DNA of 64,000 nt from Clostridium sp. CX1 (GTDB lineage: Bacteria; Bacillota; Clostridia; Clostridiales; Clostridiaceae), in NCBI RefSeq assembly GCF_025398335.1, contig NZ_JAODOO010000006.1, positions 204,533 through 268,532 on the forward strand, read 5' to 3'. This document shows, piece by piece, positions 63,093 to 64,000 of the stretch. Position numbers and translations under genes: made by a program. Below the pieces are notes generated by a model. That model saw only the letters and a program-made list of their open reading frames with translations, had not been told where the DNA came from and did not search any database. The stretch's first letter is position 1. Each line of letters begins with the position of its first letter.

Positions 63093-63326
63093 TTAAACCT
63101 CTCTAACCATAACCTTTTGTGCCATTCCTCTTCCTAATACTAAACGACTTTCTCCAACCCTTATAATTAAAGGCCCTGCATCGTTTCTCACAACTTCAAT
63201 TACTGCTCCTTTGTTAACTCCCATCTCCATAAGCTTTTTTCCCATAAGCTCTCCGCCTTCTACATTGCTTACTTCTGCATATCTGCCAATTCCAATAGAG
63301 TTTAAAGGCATACATAGGCTGCTCAT
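63093..63326 (-). CDS. feoA: FeoA-domain protein
   Basis: The 77-residue SH3-like FeoA protein has EGGELMGKKLMEMGVNKGAVIEVVRNDAGPLIIRVGESRLVLGRGMAQKVMV, the complete FeoA pattern. FeoA binds the FeoB G-domain region and supports transport. GAGGGGAG precedes the ATG. It is the second of two adjacent feoA genes. Confidence 0.93.
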   Translation of the reverse strand: MSSLCMPLNSIGIGRYAEVSNVEGGELMGKKLMEMGVNKGAVIEVVRNDAGPLIIRVGESRLVLGRGMAQKVMVREV

Positions 63327-63431
63327 TGTAAAAACTCCCCTCTCTGATATCTCTTTCTTACCTATAAGAATTCCACTAAGTTACATAAATTTGGATAACT
63401 TATATTTTTCTTATAAGAATTATTAAAAATT

Positions 63432-63668
63432 CTATATCACTTCCACAATAACATCCTTTGCTTCATTTTTTCTAAGACTTAAATTATATCCCCTTACTCC
63501 AATCTCTATTGGATCTCCCATAGGTGCTTTTCCTTCTAATACAAGTTCTGTACCTTTAACTATACCCATGTCCATTATCCTTCTTCTCATTTTACTTTCA
63601 GGATTTATTTGTACCACCCTAACTTTAGTTTTAATTTCAACTTCATGTAATCCCATTATTTTTCCCAT
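63432..63668 (-). CDS. feoA: FeoA-domain protein
   Basis: The 78-residue protein from the ATG at 63668 (AAGGAGTGAAAAGT upstream; an upstream GTG lies within the ribosome site) reads VEIKTKVRVVQINPESKMRRRIMDMGIVKGTELVLEGKAPMGDPIEIGVRGYNLSLRKNEAKDVIVE, a typical FeoA. It is the first gene of the feo operon and lies behind a Fur box. Two FeoA proteins with one FeoB is common in clostridia. Confidence 0.93.
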   Translation of the reverse strand: MGKIMGLHEVEIKTKVRVVQINPESKMRRRIMDMGIVKGTELVLEGKAPMGDPIEIGVRGYNLSLRKNEAKDVIVEVI

Positions 63669-63755
63669 ACTTTTCACTCCTTAAATATATAATTATCATC
63701 ACTAAATGTTTTTTAAATAAATACTTTTCTATTAAACACCTCTCATTTGTGTTAA

Positions 63756-63770
63756 TGAAAATGATTCTCA
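63756..63770 (-). promoter_or_regulatory. Fur box upstream of the feo operon
   Basis: TGAAAAT-G-ATTCTCA fits the 7-1-7 Fur consensus (13 of 14 arm positions conserved or near), about 88 bases before the first feoA start. It implies iron repression of feoA-feoA-feoB. Confidence 0.8.
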
Positions 63771-63847
63771 ATCTCATCTTGCCTTTTTAGTATAACACAT
63801 ATTTACCAATTTGCAAGCCTTTTGTTAAAATTTTCTTAAATAAAATA

Positions 63848-63887
63848 GAAAAGCATATGATAACGCCAATGTTGCCATATGCTTTTC
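63848..63887. terminator. Terminator-like hairpin near the right edge
   Basis: GAAAAGCATATG (63848-63859) pairs with CATATGCTTTTC (63876-63887). It probably ends a gene lying to the right of the window or insulates the feo promoter. Confidence 0.6.
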
Positions 63888-63974
63888 CATTTTACTTAAC
63901 GTATTAAAATTTAGGTAACTATACCTAAGTATTACTATGGTTTTGTCTACTAGGAATAATTAAACCAATTAAAA

Positions 63975-64000
63975 AAAGCACCCTTAATTAAGGATGCTTT
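63975..64000. terminator. Second terminator-like hairpin at the right edge
   Basis: AAAGCACCCTTAATT is followed by AAGGATGCTTT; outer AAAGCA/TGCTTT and inner CTTAATTAAG pair. The element is cut by the window end. Confidence 0.5.

Overview
The window is AT-rich DNA with strong AGGAGG-type ribosome binding sites, frequent TTG/GTG starts, and anaerobe-type enzymes: a tungsten aldehyde oxidoreductase, a glycyl-radical enzyme, CooC, clostridial-type HutU, and a Feo iron system. It reads as a chromosomal segment of a Clostridium-like (Clostridiaceae) strict anaerobe, probably able to make alcohols from acids. No phage, CRISPR array, rRNA, tRNA or intact insertion sequence was seen.

Layout. 1-6.9 kb (minus strand): a tungstopterin block (tupA, moeA, a moeA/periplasmic-binding-protein fusion, moaA, a sigma-54 enhancer-binding activator) leading into the 5' end of an aldehyde:ferredoxin oxidoreductase gene. 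That gene has its own sigma-54 promoter and three upstream palindromes. 7.2-8.4 kb: an iron-type alcohol dehydrogenase, which with AOR gives an acid-to-aldehyde-to-alcohol route. 8.6-19.7 kb: accessory genes, including a ketoacyl synthase III homologue with two altered catalytic residues, asnB, a WYL-regulator/hydrolase/SRPBCC set, several small proteins, a LUD-domain protein with a divergent HxlR regulator, and a DUF3786 protein. 19.2-27.9 kb: a segment bounded by an HxlR gene and a truncated direct copy of it. It holds cooC, an AraC regulator and an NAD block (nadE, pncB, a truncated pncA, an HD protein, two SirTM-like sirtuins); parts look richer in G+C than their surroundings.

28-34 kb: a DUF4434/fibronectin-III protein, then a P1B-type metal ATPase beside an Asn/Tyr-rich low-complexity membrane protein (possibly ferrosome-like), then a Fur-box-controlled unknown gene. 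34.3-38.6 kb: a glycyl-radical enzyme of unusual active-site sequence with its activase and an XRE-cupin regulator; operator-like repeats link the regulator to the enzyme. 38.7-47 kb: the histidine degradation operon ftcD-hutU-fchA-hutH (no hutI) downstream of a large BTAD/ATPase/TPR regulator. 47-49.5 kb: a decayed Crp-family fragment, a YjjG-type HAD phosphatase, and adenosine deaminase under an adenine riboswitch. 49.6-55.4 kb: a MacAB-like efflux system with its two-component regulators. 55.5-58.1 kb: a PfkB-like/AAA+/RyR-domain protein, the best candidate for an undescribed system. 58.3-63.7 kb: a Fur-controlled ferrous iron operon (feoA, feoA, feoB, then fur, a soluble chemoreceptor-like protein, a FeoC-like Cys-rich winged helix, DUF3793).

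Most assignments rest on motifs and recalled family sequences. No database search was run, and functions of substrate-specific enzymes are stated as inference.
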